Assembly (NCBI RefSeq): GCF_020529025.1
Contig: NZ_JACNMM010000003.1
Location: forward strand, 496,001 to 560,000
Source of the DNA: Oceaniglobus trochenteri
GTDB taxonomy: Bacteria > Pseudomonadota > Alphaproteobacteria > Rhodobacterales > Rhodobacteraceae
Length of the DNA stretch: 64,000 nt
Reading direction: 5' to 3'
Shown: positions 63,143-64,000 of the stretch, one piece after another
Layout of the letters: every line of letters begins with the position of its first letter
Numbering within the stretch: position 1 is the stretch's first letter
Made by a program: the position numbers and the translations under genes
The notes under the pieces: model-generated
Database searches by the model: none
What the model saw: the letters and a program-made list of their open reading frames with translations, nothing else
Told to the model about the DNA's origin: nothing

Positions 63143-63902
63143 GGCCCCGGCCCCCCTGCACGAAGGCAAGCGAACGGCGGGCGAAGCGGGCGTCGTCGGC
63201 GGGGCGGTCATGCTCCATCACCAGGTTGGTGCAGCCCGCCGCGCGCAGATCGCCCAAAAGCGCCGGCCAGTCCAGTGTGCCATGCCCCACGTCGGTCCAG
63301 CCGTCCTCGTCCGTGTTCTCGCCCTCGGGGGCGCGGTCCTTGACATGGGCGGCGGCCAGGCGGGGGCCGTGGCGGGCGATCAGCGCCCTCGGGTCCTGCC
63401 CGGCGACGACGGCCCAGGCCACGTCAAGCTCAAGCGTCAGGTCGGGGGCCTTGTCCAGCAGGATGTCCATGGGCAGGGTGCCGTCGGGCAGGGGGTGAAA
63501 TTCGAAGTCGTGGTTGTGCCAGCCAAAGGTCAGCCCGGCGTCGCGCAGGGGCGCACCCATTTGCACCAGCCGGGCGGCAAGCGCGGCCCAGCCCTCGGCG
63601 TCTGCCGGCCGGTCGGCGGGCTGGATGTAGGGCGCGAAGACCTGAGAAACCCCAAGGGCACGCGCCATGGCGATCACGCCGGACGGGTCGCTGGCAAGCC
63701 GCTCCAGCCCCATGTGGGTCGAGCGCATGGCAAGCCCGGCCGCATCCAGCCTGTCGCGCAGGGGCGCCGGATCGTCGAGATCGTCAAAAAGCGCGCCATA
63801 GCCTTCGACGGAGTCATACCCCAGATCGCCCAGCATGGTGAGCGTGTCGGACAGCGGCCCGAAATCGCGCGAACTGTAGAGCTGGTAGGAAAAGCCGGTC
63901 AT
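63135..63902 (-). CDS. Sugar phosphate isomerase/epimerase family protein
   Basis: The 255-residue TIM-barrel protein of the AP endonuclease 2/xylose isomerase-like family starts GFSYQLYSSRDFGPLSDTLT. The metal-binding glutamate, histidine and aspartate positions of the fold are seen in YDSVEGYGALFDD, FGWHNHDFEFHPL, LELDVAWAVVAG and VMEHDRPADDARF. Enzymes of this type isomerise or epimerise sugars or inositol derivatives and often sit beside Gfo/Idh/MocA genes, as here. No transporter or regulator is seen before the window ends at 64000. The 98 bases beyond the start hold no evident gene. Confidence 0.9.
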   Translation of the reverse strand: MTGFSYQLYSSRDFGPLSDTLTMLGDLGYDSVEGYGALFDDLDDPAPLRDRLDAAGLAMRSTHMGLERLASDPSGVIAMARALGVSQVFAPYIQPADRPADAEGWAALAARLVQMGAPLRDAGLTFGWHNHDFEFHPLPDGTLPMDILLDKAPDLTLELDVAWAVVAGQDPRALIARHGPRLAAAHVKDRAPEGENTDEDGWTDVGHGTLDWPALLGDLRAAGCTNLVMEHDRPADDARFARRSLAFVQGGRGHE

Positions 63903-64000
63903 GGTCAGTCTCTCGTCATGGTTGTGTTGCCGCCATCCCGCCCGACGGAAGGCGAAAACGCAAGGCCCCCGGCCCCCGATCGGCGGAAAACGGGCGCAGC

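Overview
The window is a high-GC chromosomal segment of an alphaproteobacterium, most likely a member of the Rhodobacteraceae. The grounds are the membrane-anchored cytochrome c552 (CycM type), the ZapE and YejABEF sets, a conserved 257-residue Rhodobacterales protein of unknown function, and short interspersed repeats of a kind common in that family. Genes are packed tightly. No gap between genes exceeds about 230 bases, many neighbours overlap by 4 bases (ATGA or GTGA), and five convergent pairs overlap at their 3' ends. No tRNA, rRNA, CRISPR array, phage gene or insertion sequence was seen.

Layout. 1-5767: 3' end of clpB with a strong terminator, map, a RibD-C reductase, sfsA, then a run of cinA-like, GNAT, AhpD-like and OmpA-like genes. 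5853-19288: a LysR gene and two facing sugar-acid catabolic blocks. The leftward block holds a short-chain dehydrogenase, an IlvD/Edd dehydratase, a FAH-family hydrolase and a 2-hydroxyacid dehydrogenase. The rightward block holds two HIBADH-type reductases, a UxaA dehydratase, a PD-(D/E)XK-like protein, a Gfo/Idh/MocA dehydrogenase, an AroE-like dehydrogenase, a sarcosine-oxidase-like flavoenzyme and an EamA transporter. 19301-27861: a FadH-like reductase, two conserved unknown genes, ilvD, a CPBP protease, accD and folC. 28028-38755: zapE, transporters, an HI0933-type flavoprotein, an HNH protein, a split MnmC pair (mnmD and an FAD oxidase), an acetolactate-synthase-like enzyme, two Lin0512 paralogues and pheA. 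38890-45711: cytochrome c552 and the yejABEF transporter with an extra small membrane protein. 45781-54916: a DD-carboxypeptidase with SPOR domain, a HAD phosphatase, clpS, an rRNA methyltransferase, an atypical SDR, and hemF, hemE and hemC with two MFS transporters nearby. 54907-63902: a GlcD-like flavoprotein, a phosphatase, a TesA-like esterase facing a LolD-like ATPase, hmgA, an ArsR-AHSA1 pair and a two-gene sugar dehydrogenase/isomerase operon.

How the parts work together. The leftward block matches the known non-phosphorylating route in which a sugar acid is dehydrated, oxidised at C4 and hydrolysed to pyruvate plus a small hydroxy acid. The rightward operon is an unusual mix whose substrate cannot be read from sequence. 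It is the best candidate here for an undescribed pathway. No defence island or other wholly new system was found; most other genes are housekeeping.
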